This document shows, piece by piece, positions 25,495-34,765 of a stretch of DNA of 64,000 nt (position 1 is the stretch's first letter; each line of letters begins with the position of its first letter). Under the pieces are notes generated by a model. It searched no databases, was not told the DNA's origin, and was given only the letters and a program-made list of their open reading frames with translations. Source of the stretch: Ideonella sp. (GTDB taxonomy: Bacteria; Pseudomonadota; Gammaproteobacteria; Burkholderiales; Burkholderiaceae_C). Both the position numbers and the translations under genes were made by a program. The DNA is taken from positions 124,001 through 188,000 of the forward strand of contig JABTUC010000001.1 of NCBI GenBank assembly GCA_015075545.1, given 5' to 3'.

Positions 25495-26992
25495 GCGCCA
25501 GCCTCGCTCGCACTCCCGTTCAGATCCGCCGCAATCAACCTGAACTGCTCCAGCGCCGCCTCCAGATCGTCGACGATCTCCTGCGCGATCACCTCGGGCG
25601 GCGGCAGGTTGTCGCTGTCGGCCAGCGTCTCGTCGCGCAGCCAGAAGATGTCGAGGCTCGCCTTGTCGCGCGCCACCAGCTCGTCGTACTCGTAGACGCG
25701 CCAGCGCCCGTCGGCCTTCTCGGCGCTCCACGTCGCGGCTGCGCTGGTGCCGGTTGGCCGGGTTGTAGAGCTGCACGAACTCGTCCAGGTCCGCGCGCTT
25801 GAGCGGGCTGGTCTTCAGTGTGAAGTGCTGGTTGGTGCGCAGGTCGTAGATCCAGAGCTTCTTCGTCCACGGCGTTTCGCTGGCCGGCTTCTTGTCGAAG
25901 AAGATCACGTTGGCCTTCACGCCCTGCGCGTAGAACAGGCCGGTGGGCAGGCGCAGCAGGGTGTGCACGTCGCACTCGTGCATCAGCTTGCGGCGGATGG
26001 TCTCGCCGGCGCCGCCTTCGAACAGCACGTTGTCGGGCACCACCACCGCGGCGCGGCCGTGGGCTTTGAGCAGCGTCTTGATGTGCTGCACGAAGTTGAG
26101 CTGCTTGTTGCTGGTGGTGGCCCAGAAGTCGTCACGCTCGACGATGTCTTTCTCGGTGGAGGTCTTGCCGTCCTCGCCGACGATCATCGTGCTGCTCTTC
26201 TTGCCGAAGGGTGGATTGGCCAGCACCACGTCGAAGCGCTCGCCGGGGTCGGCCGCCAGCGCGTCAGCCACCTTGACGGGCACGCTCTTCTCCGAGCCGA
26301 TGCCGTGCAGCATCAGGTTCATCGCGCACACGCGCGCAGTGGCCTGCACCAGCTCCCAGCCGCGGAAGGCGCCTTCCTTGAGGTGGCGCTTCTCGTCGCG
26401 GGTGAGGTTGGGGTGGTGCTGCGTGAGGTAGTGGTGCGCGGTGAACAGAAAGCCGCCGGTGCCGCAGGCCGGGTCGCACACCATCTCGCCGGGGCGCGGG
26501 GCGATGCAGTCCACCATCGCCTGAATCAGCGCGCGCGGCGTGAAGTACTGGCCGGCCCCAGACTTGATGTCTTGCGCGTTGCGCTCCAGCAGGCCCTCGT
26601 AGGCGTCGCCCTTCACGTCGGCACCCATCGCCGACCAGTTCTCGGCGTCGATCAGGTCGACGATCACGCGCCGCAGCTTGGCCGGATCCTGAAACTTGTT
26701 CTGCGCCTTGCCGAAGATCAGCGCCAGCGTGCCCGGCTGCTTGCCCAGTTCTTCCAGCGTGTGGCGGTAGTGGTCGAACAGCGCATCGCCGTCCTAGGAC
26801 AGCAGCGCGGGCCAGGCGTAGGGCGCGGCGATGGGGCTCGGCCTGGTAGTACGGTGGGCGGCTGCGCTCGTCGGCCATCTTGAGGAACAGCAGGTAGGTG
26901 AGCTGCTCGACGTAGTCGCCATAGCTCATGCCGTCGTCGCGCAGGACGTTGCAGTAGTTCCAGAGTTTCTGGACGAGGGTGGAGGTGTTCAT
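25491..26992 (-). pseudogene. hsdM: Type I restriction-modification DNA methyltransferase subunit, broken
   Basis: The N-terminus (VQKLWNYCNVLRDDGMSYGDYVEQL) and the methyltransferase core are typical of HsdM, which methylates adenine in the recognition site as M2S1 and also forms part of the R2M2S1 nuclease. The SAM-binding CDPACGTGGFL and the catalytic NPPF (VVLANPPFGKK) are intact. Three lesions are visible: a frameshift near the CCCC run at 26833-26836, an in-frame amber stop at 26794-26796 just after it, and a frameshift near 25735-25745 before the DELVARDKASLDIFWLRDE segment. Summed over frames, the product would be about 500 residues, the family norm. It begins only 4 bp after the PIN-toxin stop. 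Confidence 0.88.
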
Positions 26993-26996
26993 TGCC

Positions 26997-27410
26997 TCAG
27001 GCGAAGAGACGCTCGGCCAGCGAGCGCGGCGAGTGGACCGTCACGCCGCCGAACGACCGGCCGAAGCCGGCGCCGAAGTGCGTGCGGTCGCCGGTGACGA
27101 GCACGTCGCAGCGCAGGCGAATGGCAGCCGCGAGCATCGGCCGGTCCTTCTCGGGCAGCCAGCCCAGCTCGGCGGACGGCGCCGAAGCCGGCGGCACCGC
27201 CGCCGCGAGCCGCAGATGCGGCAGCAGTGCGTCGAGCACATGCACCGCCTGCGCGCCCTTGGCCTGCAGGTTGCGCCGCGCCTCGGCCACAACGTAGGCA
27301 TCGGCGCAGCACTCATGGCCGCGCTCGACTAGCAAGCGCACGAGCGAGCGCCCCGCGCCGTCGGACTTGGCAGCCGAGAACAGGATGTTGGCGTCCAGGA
27401 AGACCCGCAT
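26997..27410 (-). CDS. PIN domain protein, putative VapC-type toxin
   Basis: This 137-residue protein has a PIN-nuclease fold, which in toxins cuts tRNA or rRNA. Conserved acidic positions are visible: MRVFLDANILFSA at the N-terminus (Asp6), a Glu in VVAEARRNL near residue 42 and VTGDRTHFG near residue 107. It follows a MazE/AbrB-type gene after 14 bp and precedes hsdM by 4 bp. It is therefore either a toxin or a passenger between hsdS and hsdM. The frame is intact, unlike its neighbours. Confidence 0.8.
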   Translation of the reverse strand: MRVFLDANILFSAAKSDGAGRSLVRLLVERGHECCADAYVVAEARRNLQAKGAQAVHVLDALLPHLRLAAAVPPASAPSAELGWLPEKDRPMLAAAIRLRCDVLVTGDRTHFGAGFGRSFGGVTVHSPRSLAERLFA

Positions 27411-27424
27411 GGCCGCGGGCGCCG

Positions 27425-27706
27425 TCAGCGGCGGCGACTCGCCCGTGTGCGGGCCGCGGGCGCCGACCGCGGCGCGGGTTCGCGCGCGGCGAGCACCGTG
27501 GCCAGGTCAGCCTCGGCCTCGTCGAATTCGCGCTCGCGCTGCGGCGTGTAGACCTCCAGCGGCAACGTCACCGCCGGCCGCAGCAGCAGCCCTTCGGGCG
27601 TGGTCTCTGCGATCAGCTGGTCGTCGGCCTTCAGGCCCATCGCCTGCCGCAGCTTGGCCGGCAGCGTGACGACGCCGCGGCTGGTGATTGTGACGGTGGT
27701 TTTCAT
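27425..27706 (-). CDS. AbrB/MazE-family DNA-binding antitoxin
   Basis: This 93-residue protein has the swapped-hairpin AbrB fold at its N-terminus: MKTTVTITSRGVVTLPAKLRQAMGL, followed by ADDQLIAETTPEGLLLRP. Such domains bind the operon's own promoter. The C-terminal tail (Glu/Asp-rich, then Arg-rich) is suited to binding the PIN toxin encoded 14 bp downstream. The presence of an intact antitoxin with an intact PIN gene in a decaying island fits addiction. ATG at 27706 is the natural start. Confidence 0.85.
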   Translation of the reverse strand: MKTTVTITSRGVVTLPAKLRQAMGLKADDQLIAETTPEGLLLRPAVTLPLEVYTPQREREFDEAEADLATVLAAREPAPRSAPAARTRASRRR

Positions 27707-27847
27707 GGCGGCAGATTAGCAGAAATGCAGCAATCACGCGGCGGCGCGCGCGAAGGGCGGACCGTCGAAATGAAGCTTTCAGGCCTGTTCAATTGAAAGT
27801 CGACGGCCCGGCCATTCGAAAACGACGCCGGCGCGCCGGCCGGCAGC
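27707..27847. other. Intergenic spacer between two PIN modules
   Basis: These 141 bases lie between the end of the upstream PIN gene and the start of the MazE-type gene. They are somewhat AT-richer than the neighbourhood (for example around 27775-27795). A promoter for the MazE-PIN pair would be expected here, but I cannot point to clear elements. Confidence 0.3.
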
Positions 27848-28270
27848 TCAAGCTGCAGGTTGTTCGTCGCGAAGCAGTGCTTTGAACCCGGCTTGTTCGA
27901 AGTGCTGATCGTGCGCCAACGCCTCGCTGATACCGCGCGTTTGCATGACCTCGAAAGACGCGCAGTCCGTGAGGCTCCACTCCTTGTCCATGCGACGGCG
28001 GTAGAGATCGTAGGCATGAGCGAACTGCAACGAGGTCTGCGGCACGACCTCCACGTTGGGATTGGCCCTGATCCTGTCCACGCCCGAAACGGCGTACGGA
28101 CGCACGGGCAGTTTCGAGAGCGCTGCCAGCAGCTCGGACAAGACCATCTCCGTCGTCACCATCCTGACCTTGCCCAACGCCACGGATGCCGCTCGCGCAC
28201 GTTCGTGGAGCTTGTCGTTCGGATTGAGCACGGCCTCCCAGTAGCCGGTATCGGCAAACACGACCTTCAC
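27848..28270 (-). CDS. PIN domain protein, putative ribonuclease toxin
   Basis: This 140-residue protein has a PIN fold distinct from its neighbour: VVFADTGYWEAVLN at the start (catalytic Asp), TTEMVLSELLAAL near residue 44 with a conserved Glu, and SLTDCASFEVMQTRGISEALAHDQHFEQAGF near residue 99, typical of VapC-like nucleases. The start is GTG at 28270, which overlaps the corrected stop of the upstream unknown gene by 4 bp (GTGA). That coupling is strong evidence that the upstream 309-residue protein is its partner. The frame is intact. Confidence 0.82.
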   Translation of the reverse strand: MKVVFADTGYWEAVLNPNDKLHERARAASVALGKVRMVTTEMVLSELLAALSKLPVRPYAVSGVDRIRANPNVEVVPQTSLQFAHAYDLYRRRMDKEWSLTDCASFEVMQTRGISEALAHDQHFEQAGFKALLRDEQPAA

Positions 28271-29195
28271 TTGCGGCCGTCCTCGGTGCCGTAGACCACT
28301 TCGTCGATGCGGGTCGAGAGATCGTCGGGCACTGCTTGCCACGTGCCGGCGGCGGCGCGCTGTTCCTGATCGCCGCCAGTTCCTCCCAAATCGGCAGCGC
28401 CGTTTCGTCGTAGGCGAGCGGCGCCTTCGCGGACACCTCGACCTTGTCAACCCGAATCAGGCGTCGCATCTGGCGATCACGGGTCGAGAACTCAGCGATC
28501 CCCGCCACACGCAGCAAGACGCTGCCGGTGACTCTTCGGCGCGCTTCGAGTACGACCGTCTCGTGTGCCGCATCAAAGCGGCCGTCGATGAGGGGGCCAC
28601 CATCGGGAAGCTGCAGCTTGAAGGCTCCGGGGCCTACGTTCGCCATGCGGACTTCACCCACGAGATCAACGGCATCTTCGAAGGTTGGACCAATCCATTC
28701 CGCAAGCCTCTGTCGCGCGCGTGCGCCGTACACAGCCTCGGCGCTGCCCCGACGAGAACGTACGAACAGCGTCTCGTCAGCGCGGAGGGTTCCGCCAAAG
28801 TCGCGGAACAACGGAACGACATTGGCGGGCAGCGCGTCCGGCAGGAGGTCGTCGCGGTCCGCGGCTGTGATCGCCTGATCGATGAGCGCTGCAGCCTCAT
28901 CGAAATCGTCGTCGAAGTCGAGTTCGCCCTGAACCACCTCACGCACCCGGCGCAACGGCAAAGCTGCAGACCCAGGGATCACGCGGTCGAACTGCAAGCG
29001 GAACCCGTCTTCGAAGCGCTTTGGCAGGCGAACGCGGTCGGGGTTCTTGCGGCGCCACAGTTCCTTTGCGCACTCGAGCACCAGCGTGCGATAGGCAAGC
29101 AGTTCCTGGGTGCACTCCACATCAAGTGCATGCCCCTCGAACCGCTTGCCGTCGAAGCGGAGAGTTGCGAGATCTACGGTGTTGTCCGTTGCCAT
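28267..29195 (-). pseudogene. Unknown protein coupled to a PIN toxin (about 309 aa), frameshifted near its 3' end
   Basis: I do not recognise this protein. It starts MATDNTVDLATLRF and has a helical N-terminal half with an acidic stretch (ELDFDDDFDEAAALID, near residue 90) and a strand-rich C-terminal half (LLRVAGIAEFSTRDRQMRRLIRVDKVEV, near residue 230). The main frame runs past its natural end; changing frame near a GCC repeat at about 28350-28358 gives a tail ending DEVVYGTEDGRK and a stop at 28267 that overlaps the PIN start by 4 bp. The match of that stop to the PIN GTG supports the frameshift reading. It lies 34 bp after hsdS. It is far larger than normal VapB antitoxins. Role unknown. 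Confidence 0.65.
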
Positions 29196-29229
29196 GATGG
29201 AGTCCGTCAGCGGCCTGTCCGCAACTGTG

Positions 29230-30444
29230 TCACGCCGCGAACGCCCGCGCCAGCACCGCCTGCCGCAGGGCCTGCGCGCGCGCGAGGTTCGCGTCGACCT
29301 CGGCCTCTACCTCGCGGACGATGGAGAGGCGGCGGTCGACTTCGGCGACGATGTTCTGTTGCGTCATCAAGTCGGGCACCCTGATGGGCGCCGACATCAG
29401 CGTAGCCTTGGTCAGCTTTCGTCGTCCTGTCGACCCGGTTGTGAGCGGGATGAAGGGGTAGTAGGAAAGGGCCAGGTTCAGGTACTTGGGAAGCACGAGG
29501 TCCCTCCGGGCGCGCAGCACATGGGTATGGTTGTTCACCCAGCACTTTCCAGAGAAGTAGTAGCTGAACGGCTGCTTCCGGCCCACGAAGGTCTCGTCTT
29601 CAACGACGAGCACCAACTCTTCGTCGAAGCGCGCTTCGTCGATCCACCCCGTCTGCCCGTTCGCACCGAGATACGGGATCGTTCCAACGCGCTTCGCTCG
29701 TTCGGTCTTGTTCACGGGCTCTCTCATGTTGTCGAGAGAGACGGCGACGTCGGTGACCGTGCCCATCACATTGGTCGAGAACGAACCCGGCGAAGTCAGG
29801 ACTTCAACGGTGGCGCGCCCGAAGTGCATAGCGTTGGCCTTAACGCGCTTGAGGTTGGCGACGGCTTCGTCGAGGCGGGAGAACTGCCTTTCGATCTCAG
29901 CAACGATGCGTTCTTGTGTGGCGGGCGGACCCCACACGAACGGAACGCCTCGCGCCAGCGTCCTCGATGACACGCTGGCCTGCTCCAGCGGCAGCCTTGA
30001 CGATCGCAGTTGCGGATGTTGATCGAGCAGTAGCCGCGCATCCGCGGTCGAACGCTGCTGAACGCCGAACTTCGGTAGCACATCGTCGGCGAATCGAATC
30101 CGCGTCATGTGGTTCGAGAACGCAAAGTCACCTGCAACACTTACGGCAGCCGTCTTGCCCACGAGATCGGGACTGTTGGTGTTGTTGAACAGCACGTCAC
30201 CAACCGCAAGGCGACGGTCGTCCTTGCTTCCCGACACGAACTTCGTCACCGACAGATCGATCTTTCCGTCGCGATCGACGTTCATCGGGCGCAAGTGGGC
30301 AACACCCTCTCCGGTCTGATTGTGTTCACCGCTCGCGAAGCCCGGCTCGATCTCCTTGGCAAAGTCACCAACGTATCCAGCGCGCCAACCCTTTGGCAAG
30401 GCGTCGAGGTGCAGCGGGTAGTGGACGCCTGTCTCCATGCTCAC
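29230..30444 (-). CDS. hsdS: Type I restriction-modification specificity subunit
   Basis: This 404-residue protein gives DNA target specificity to the HsdM/HsdR complex. It has two target-recognition domains, each ended by a coiled-coil spacer: PPATQERIVAEIERQFSRLDEAVANLKRVKAN (near residue 173) and MTQQNIVAEVDRRLSIVREVEAEVDANL (near residue 360). The second domain looks normal (GANGQTGWIDEA, KCWVNNHTHVLR). The end of the first domain, around residues 125-165, reads less like the family than the rest, but no stop interrupts it. The start is GTG at 30444 overlapping the hsdR stop, or ATG at 30438. It is the least damaged of the three restriction genes. Confidence 0.88.
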   Translation of the reverse strand: MSMETGVHYPLHLDALPKGWRAGYVGDFAKEIEPGFASGEHNQTGEGVAHLRPMNVDRDGKIDLSVTKFVSGSKDDRRLAVGDVLFNNTNSPDLVGKTAAVSVAGDFAFSNHMTRIRFADDVLPKFGVQQRSTADARLLLDQHPQLRSSRLPLEQASVSSRTLARGVPFVWGPPATQERIVAEIERQFSRLDEAVANLKRVKANAMHFGRATVEVLTSPGSFSTNVMGTVTDVAVSLDNMREPVNKTERAKRVGTIPYLGANGQTGWIDEARFDEELVLVVEDETFVGRKQPFSYYFSGKCWVNNHTHVLRARRDLVLPKYLNLALSYYPFIPLTTGSTGRRKLTKATLMSAPIRVPDLMTQQNIVAEVDRRLSIVREVEAEVDANLARAQALRQAVLARAFAA

Positions 30445-33249
30445 GCTGCCAGCTCCCGATTCAACTCATCGATCACCTTCGGCAGCTCCGCCCCAAAGAG
30501 TTGATGCACCCGTCCCAGCCCGCCCCGCTGGTCGAACGGCGCATAGCCGAAGTCCTCGGCCTCGATGCCGAGGTTTGATGCGATGTGCTCGGCCATCTTC
30601 TCCAGCCACCAGCGCTGCTCGTCGGTGAACGCCTTGCCCGCCGCTTGCTGCTGCGCCAGCCACGCCTTGAAGTTGGTGGCCACGCGCTCGGGGTACGGCA
30701 CCAGCTCGTTCTCCTGGTGCATCGCGTAGCGCACCAGCGAGACCAGGTCGGTCAGGATGCGGCGGCGGCTTGCGCCCTTGACCTTGCTGGCATCCAGCGC
30801 GGCGTAGGCCTGCCAGAGCTGGCTTTCGGTCCACAGGTGCGGCGGGGCTTGCAGCGTGTCGGCCAGCGCCTTGAGGTCGTCGAACCTCAACGGCGCCTTG
30901 GTCGGGCGGTTGTAGAGGATCTGCAGCGCGGTGATCTCGTCGCGGTGCTGCTCGATGTAGGCCTCGAAGCTCTGCACGATGCCCTGCGCGCGCTCGCGCG
31001 CGGCCGCGGAGAAGCTGGCTTCGAGCACGCGGTCTTGCGTGACGGTGTCGATCACCAGTTCCTTGCTTGCTTTCAGCGTGACGATCAGCGTGCGCAGCGC
31101 GGGGCTGGAGAGCGGCTTGACTGCGTTGCGCAGCGCGGCTTCCGCTTCCTGCGGCGAGCGGCCCGAGTCCTGGCCCGGCGGGTCCAGCGCCTGCACGATG
31201 CCGCGCGCGAGGTCGTTCAGGCCCAGGCCACCGGCTTGCGCCACCACCTTGGCGCGCTCGGCGTCGCTGAGCTGGGCGTCCAGCCGCGCCAGGCGCACCG
31301 CCACGCTGGAGAGCACCTCGGGCTCCACGTTGCCCAGGCTCACGGCCTGCAGCAGCGCGTCGAGCGGCACGCTCTTCTTCTGGTCCATCGGGCGGCTGTC
31401 GGTCTTGTCGCGCTCGCACACGCCCACGCAGTCGACGATGACGAAACGGTCCTTGTGCACGTGCTCGCCGGGGTTCACGCCGCGCAGGTCGTCGTCCTTG
31501 ATCACGCGCACGCCGCGGCCCTTCATCTGCTCGAAGAAGCTGCGGCTCTTGACGCTGCGCATGAAGACCACGATCTCCACCGGCTTGATGTCGGTGCCGG
31601 TGGCGATCATGTCCACGGTGACGGCGATGCGCGGGTAGTAGCTGGTGCGGAAGGCTTTGATCAGCTCCTCGGGCCTGCTGCCCGTGGTGCGGTAGGTGAT
31701 CTTCTGCGCGAACTCGTTGCCGCGGCCCCACTCCTCGCGCAGGATGCCGACGATGGCCTCGGCGTGGTTGTCGTCCTTGGCGAAGACGAGCGTCTTGGGC
31801 AGCTCCTGCCGTTGCGGAAAGAGGTCGCTCTGCCAGCGGTCGCGCAGCGTGCGCGCGATGGTGCGGATCTGGTCGGGCGTCTGCACGCTGCGGTCGAGCT
31901 CTTCGGGCGCGTAGTCGAAGTCGTCGTCGAGCTGCCAGTCGCGCCGGGCGCGGGTGGGCTTGTCGAGAACCTGCAGCCAGTAGCCGGCTTCCACGGTGCT
32001 GCCGGCCTCGGTGACCTCGGTCTTGATGCGGTAGACGTCGTAGTTGACGTTCACGCCGTCGGCCACCGCCTGCGGGTGGCCGTACTCCATCACCAGGTTC
32101 TGGTTGAAGAAGCCGAAGGTCTGCTTGTTGGGCGTGGCGGTCAGGCCGATCAGGTAGGCATCGAATACTCCAGCACCTGGCGCCACAGGTTGTAGATGCT
32201 GCGGTGCGCCTCGTCGGTGACGATGATGTCGAAGGTCTCGATCGGGAACGCGGGGTTGTAGTCGATCGGTTCGGGTTCCTTGAACAGGCTCTCCGCTGCT
32301 GAAGTGGATTCCTCGTCGGCCTCTTCCGCCAGCTCGCGGCCCTTGAGCATGCTGAACATGCGCTGGATGGTGCTGATGCACACGCGCGCGGTCTTGTCGA
32401 GCTGGTTGCTCGTGAGGTGCTGGACGATGTACTCCTCGCCGAACTTGTAGTTGTTGACGGGCGAGACGTACTGGTCGAACTCCTTCTTGGTCTGCCGGCC
32501 CAGGTTGCCGCGGTCCACCAGAAACAGCACGCGCCGCGCGCCCGCGAACTTGATCAGACGGTAGATGAAGCTGATGGCGGTGAAGGTCTTGCCGCTGCCG
32601 GTGGCCATCTGGATCCGCGCGCGCGCTTGTTCCTGGCGAGGCTGGCTTCGAGGTTGCGGATGGCGGTGATCTGCGCCGGCCAGAGCTTGAAGTCGCCCCA
32701 CTCGGTGACCAGCTCGGGCATCTGGCGCACGCGGGCCAGGAAGGTGTTGTGGCCCAGGTAGCGCGCCGGTGGCTCCATGGCGGCCGCATGGCTCGGCGTC
32801 ACGCCGAGTGGCGGCGCCGCGTCTGCCTTCAGCCAGTCGGCAAGTTGTTCGGGCCGGTGGAAGGCAAAGGTCGCGCGCGATCGCGGCTCCGGGTCGAGCC
32901 CATTGGTGAACTGGGTTTCGACGCCGGTGGATTCGTAGAGGAACGGCAGCGGCCGCGTCCACGCCGGCAGCGTGGCGGGCAGGCCCTCGGAGTACTTGGC
33001 CGACTGCAGCTCCACGCTCTTGAGCGTGGCGCCCTGCTTCTTGGCCTCCACCACGCCGGCGGCCTTGCCGTCCACGTAGAGCAGATAGTCGGCCCTGCCG
33101 TGGCCCGGGTTGAGCGGGAACTCGCGCAGCGCCACGCCGCGCGCGGCGTGGATGTCGGCGTCCTCGAGGTCCTGCACCGCCCAGCCGGCCGCGGTGAGCA
33201 GGCGGTCGATCTGCTCACGCGCCTTGGCCTCGGGTGAGCCGTTGCCCAA
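30441..33249 (-). pseudogene. hsdR: Type I restriction enzyme R subunit, frameshifted twice
   Basis: HsdR is the ATP-driven translocase and nuclease of type I systems. The N-terminus carries a PD-(D/E)XK-like block (GRADYLLYVDGKAAGVVEAKKQG, near residue 55). Helicase motifs follow: ATGSGKTF (Walker A), TDEAHRS (DEAH-type), LTATPN and QMKGRGVRVI. Two frameshifts break it: one in an alternating GC tract at about 32616-32626, just before Walker A, and one at 32164-32165 where a run of three A (T on the coding strand) appears to have lost a base. Joined, the frames give about 935 residues, a normal size. The start is probably TTG at 33249, preceded by AAGGAGG. Confidence 0.88.
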
Positions 33250-33629
33250 TTCGCCTCCTTCGTGTGGCCAGCAGGCTAACCCAGGTTGCAGTCGACGCCT
33301 GTGTGCATAGCCTCAGAACTGAGCACGGGTACGCATTCTGTAGCCCACTGCCGGCCCACAGCTCGATCGGCGAGCGCATCTGCAGGCCGCACTGCGGCCC
33401 GGTGGTGTCCATGCGGGTTCCTCGATGGCGCCGGGGGTGTCCGGCCGGCGGTTTTCCCGCGCGGCCGCCCGGCTCAGCGCGCTCGCCGTTCGTGGGATAG
33501 CCCGGGGTAGCCCGGCGCGCTAAAACCGCGCACGATCGATGCCCCGTCGTCGAAGCCGGTCGTGCGCGCGGGTCGACGGCCGGGTCGCAGACGCGGCGTG
33601 CCGGTGCAGGCTCAGTCACGAGGATCCGC
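33250..33629. other. 380-bp region between hsdR and an epimerase gene
   Basis: I see no supportable gene here. The region lies between divergent genes and must contain the hsdR promoter. Short open frames exist in several frames but have no ribosome sites or recognisable products. It may be the right border of the accessory island; no direct repeat or integrase is visible. Confidence 0.35.
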
Positions 33630-34631
33630 ATGACCCCTTCGAACCCCAAACCCAGCGTGCTCGTGCTCGGCGCCAACGGCCGGCTCGGCGCGGCCGTGGT
33701 GTGGGCGTTCGCGGCGGCCGGCTGGGCCGTGCGCGCGCAGGCGCGCCGTGCGCCGGCACAACCGCTGCCCCCCGGCGCCGAACTCGTGCCGCTGCCACTG
33801 AACGACACGGTGGGCCTGGCCGCAGCCTCGCGCGCGCGCGTGGTGGTGCACGCGGTGAACCCACCCTACACGCAGTGGGCGACGCAGGCGCTGCCGCTGC
33901 TGCACCAGGGCATTGCGGTCGCGCAGCGCCTGCACGCCACGCTGATGCTGCCGGGCAACGTCTACAACTTCGGCGAGAGCATGCCGGCGCTGCTGAACGA
34001 GCACACGCCGCAACTGCCCACCACCCGCAAGGGCCACATCCGCGCGCAGATGGAGCGCGAGCTGCGCGAGCTGGCCGAGCGCGGCGAGCTGCGCAGCGTG
34101 GTCGTCCGCGCGGGCGACTTCTTCGGCGGCGGCACCGGCAGCTGGCTCGACCTGGTGATCGTCAAGCAGCTGCCGCGCGGCAAGCTGGTATACCCGGGCC
34201 CGCTCAGCGCGCCGCACGCGTGGGCGTTTCTGCCCGACCTGGCGCGCGCGTTCTCCGCGGTGGCACAGCACGTCAACGAGCTGCCGGCGTTCGCCGACCT
34301 GCCGTTCGCAGGCCACACGCTCACCGGCGAAGAGCTCCACGGCGCGATCGCGCGGGCCACCACCGCGCTGGGGCTGGCGCCGCGCGACGCCCGCTTCAAG
34401 CGCGGCAGCGTGCCGTGGCCGCTGCTGAAGCTCGGCGGCCTGGTGGTGCCGATGCTGCGCGAAGTGGTCGAGATGTCGTACCTGTGGCGCGTGCCGCATG
34501 CGCTCGACGGCACCGCGCTGCAGCGCGTGGTGGGGCCGCTGACGACGACGCCACTCGATACCGCGATGCGGCGCGCGCTGATCCACCTCGGCGAGTCGAA
34601 AGCCGCGCAGGCGGCGGTGCAGCCGCGCTGA
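33630..34631 (+). CDS. NAD(P)-dependent epimerase/dehydratase-like protein (SDR superfamily)
   Basis: This 333-residue cytoplasmic protein has an extended-SDR Rossmann fold: VLVLGANGRLGAAVVWAFAAAGW at residues 10-32 contains the GxxGxxG nucleotide-binding motif. The middle holds LMLPGNVYNFGE (near residue 107), where YNFG occupies the place of the catalytic Tyr region, so activity is not certain. FLPDLARAF near residue 198 is typical of NmrA/epimerase-type members. No pathway is indicated by neighbours. Confidence 0.82.
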   Translation: MTPSNPKPSVLVLGANGRLGAAVVWAFAAAGWAVRAQARRAPAQPLPPGAELVPLPLNDTVGLAAASRARVVVHAVNPPYTQWATQALPLLHQGIAVAQRLHATLMLPGNVYNFGESMPALLNEHTPQLPTTRKGHIRAQMERELRELAERGELRSVVVRAGDFFGGGTGSWLDLVIVKQLPRGKLVYPGPLSAPHAWAFLPDLARAFSAVAQHVNELPAFADLPFAGHTLTGEELHGAIARATTALGLAPRDARFKRGSVPWPLLKLGGLVVPMLREVVEMSYLWRVPHALDGTALQRVVGPLTTTPLDTAMRRALIHLGESKAAQAAVQPR

Positions 34632-34765
34632 GGCGGGCGACGCTCCCGCGCCGCCGCGACGAGCGGCCCGCGGGCAGGCTGGCCGACGATGCGCGGCGCG
34701 AAGGGCCCGCGCGCGAGCTCGTCAAGATCGCGCGCAGTCGACTCGCCTGCGCGTCCTTGGCGCGC

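Noticed and set aside
27703-28017. 104-codon frame between the PIN genes
   Set aside because: It overlaps the real PIN gene in another frame and has no recognisable product.
29930-30110. Compensated double frameshift in the first recognition domain of hsdS
   Set aside because: The domain end looks atypical, but the other frames give no better family match and no stop interrupts the gene.
32616-32626. Phase-variable GC tract in hsdR
   Set aside because: The tract is too short for a strong case, and hsdR carries a second lesion elsewhere, so on/off switching here would not restore the gene.
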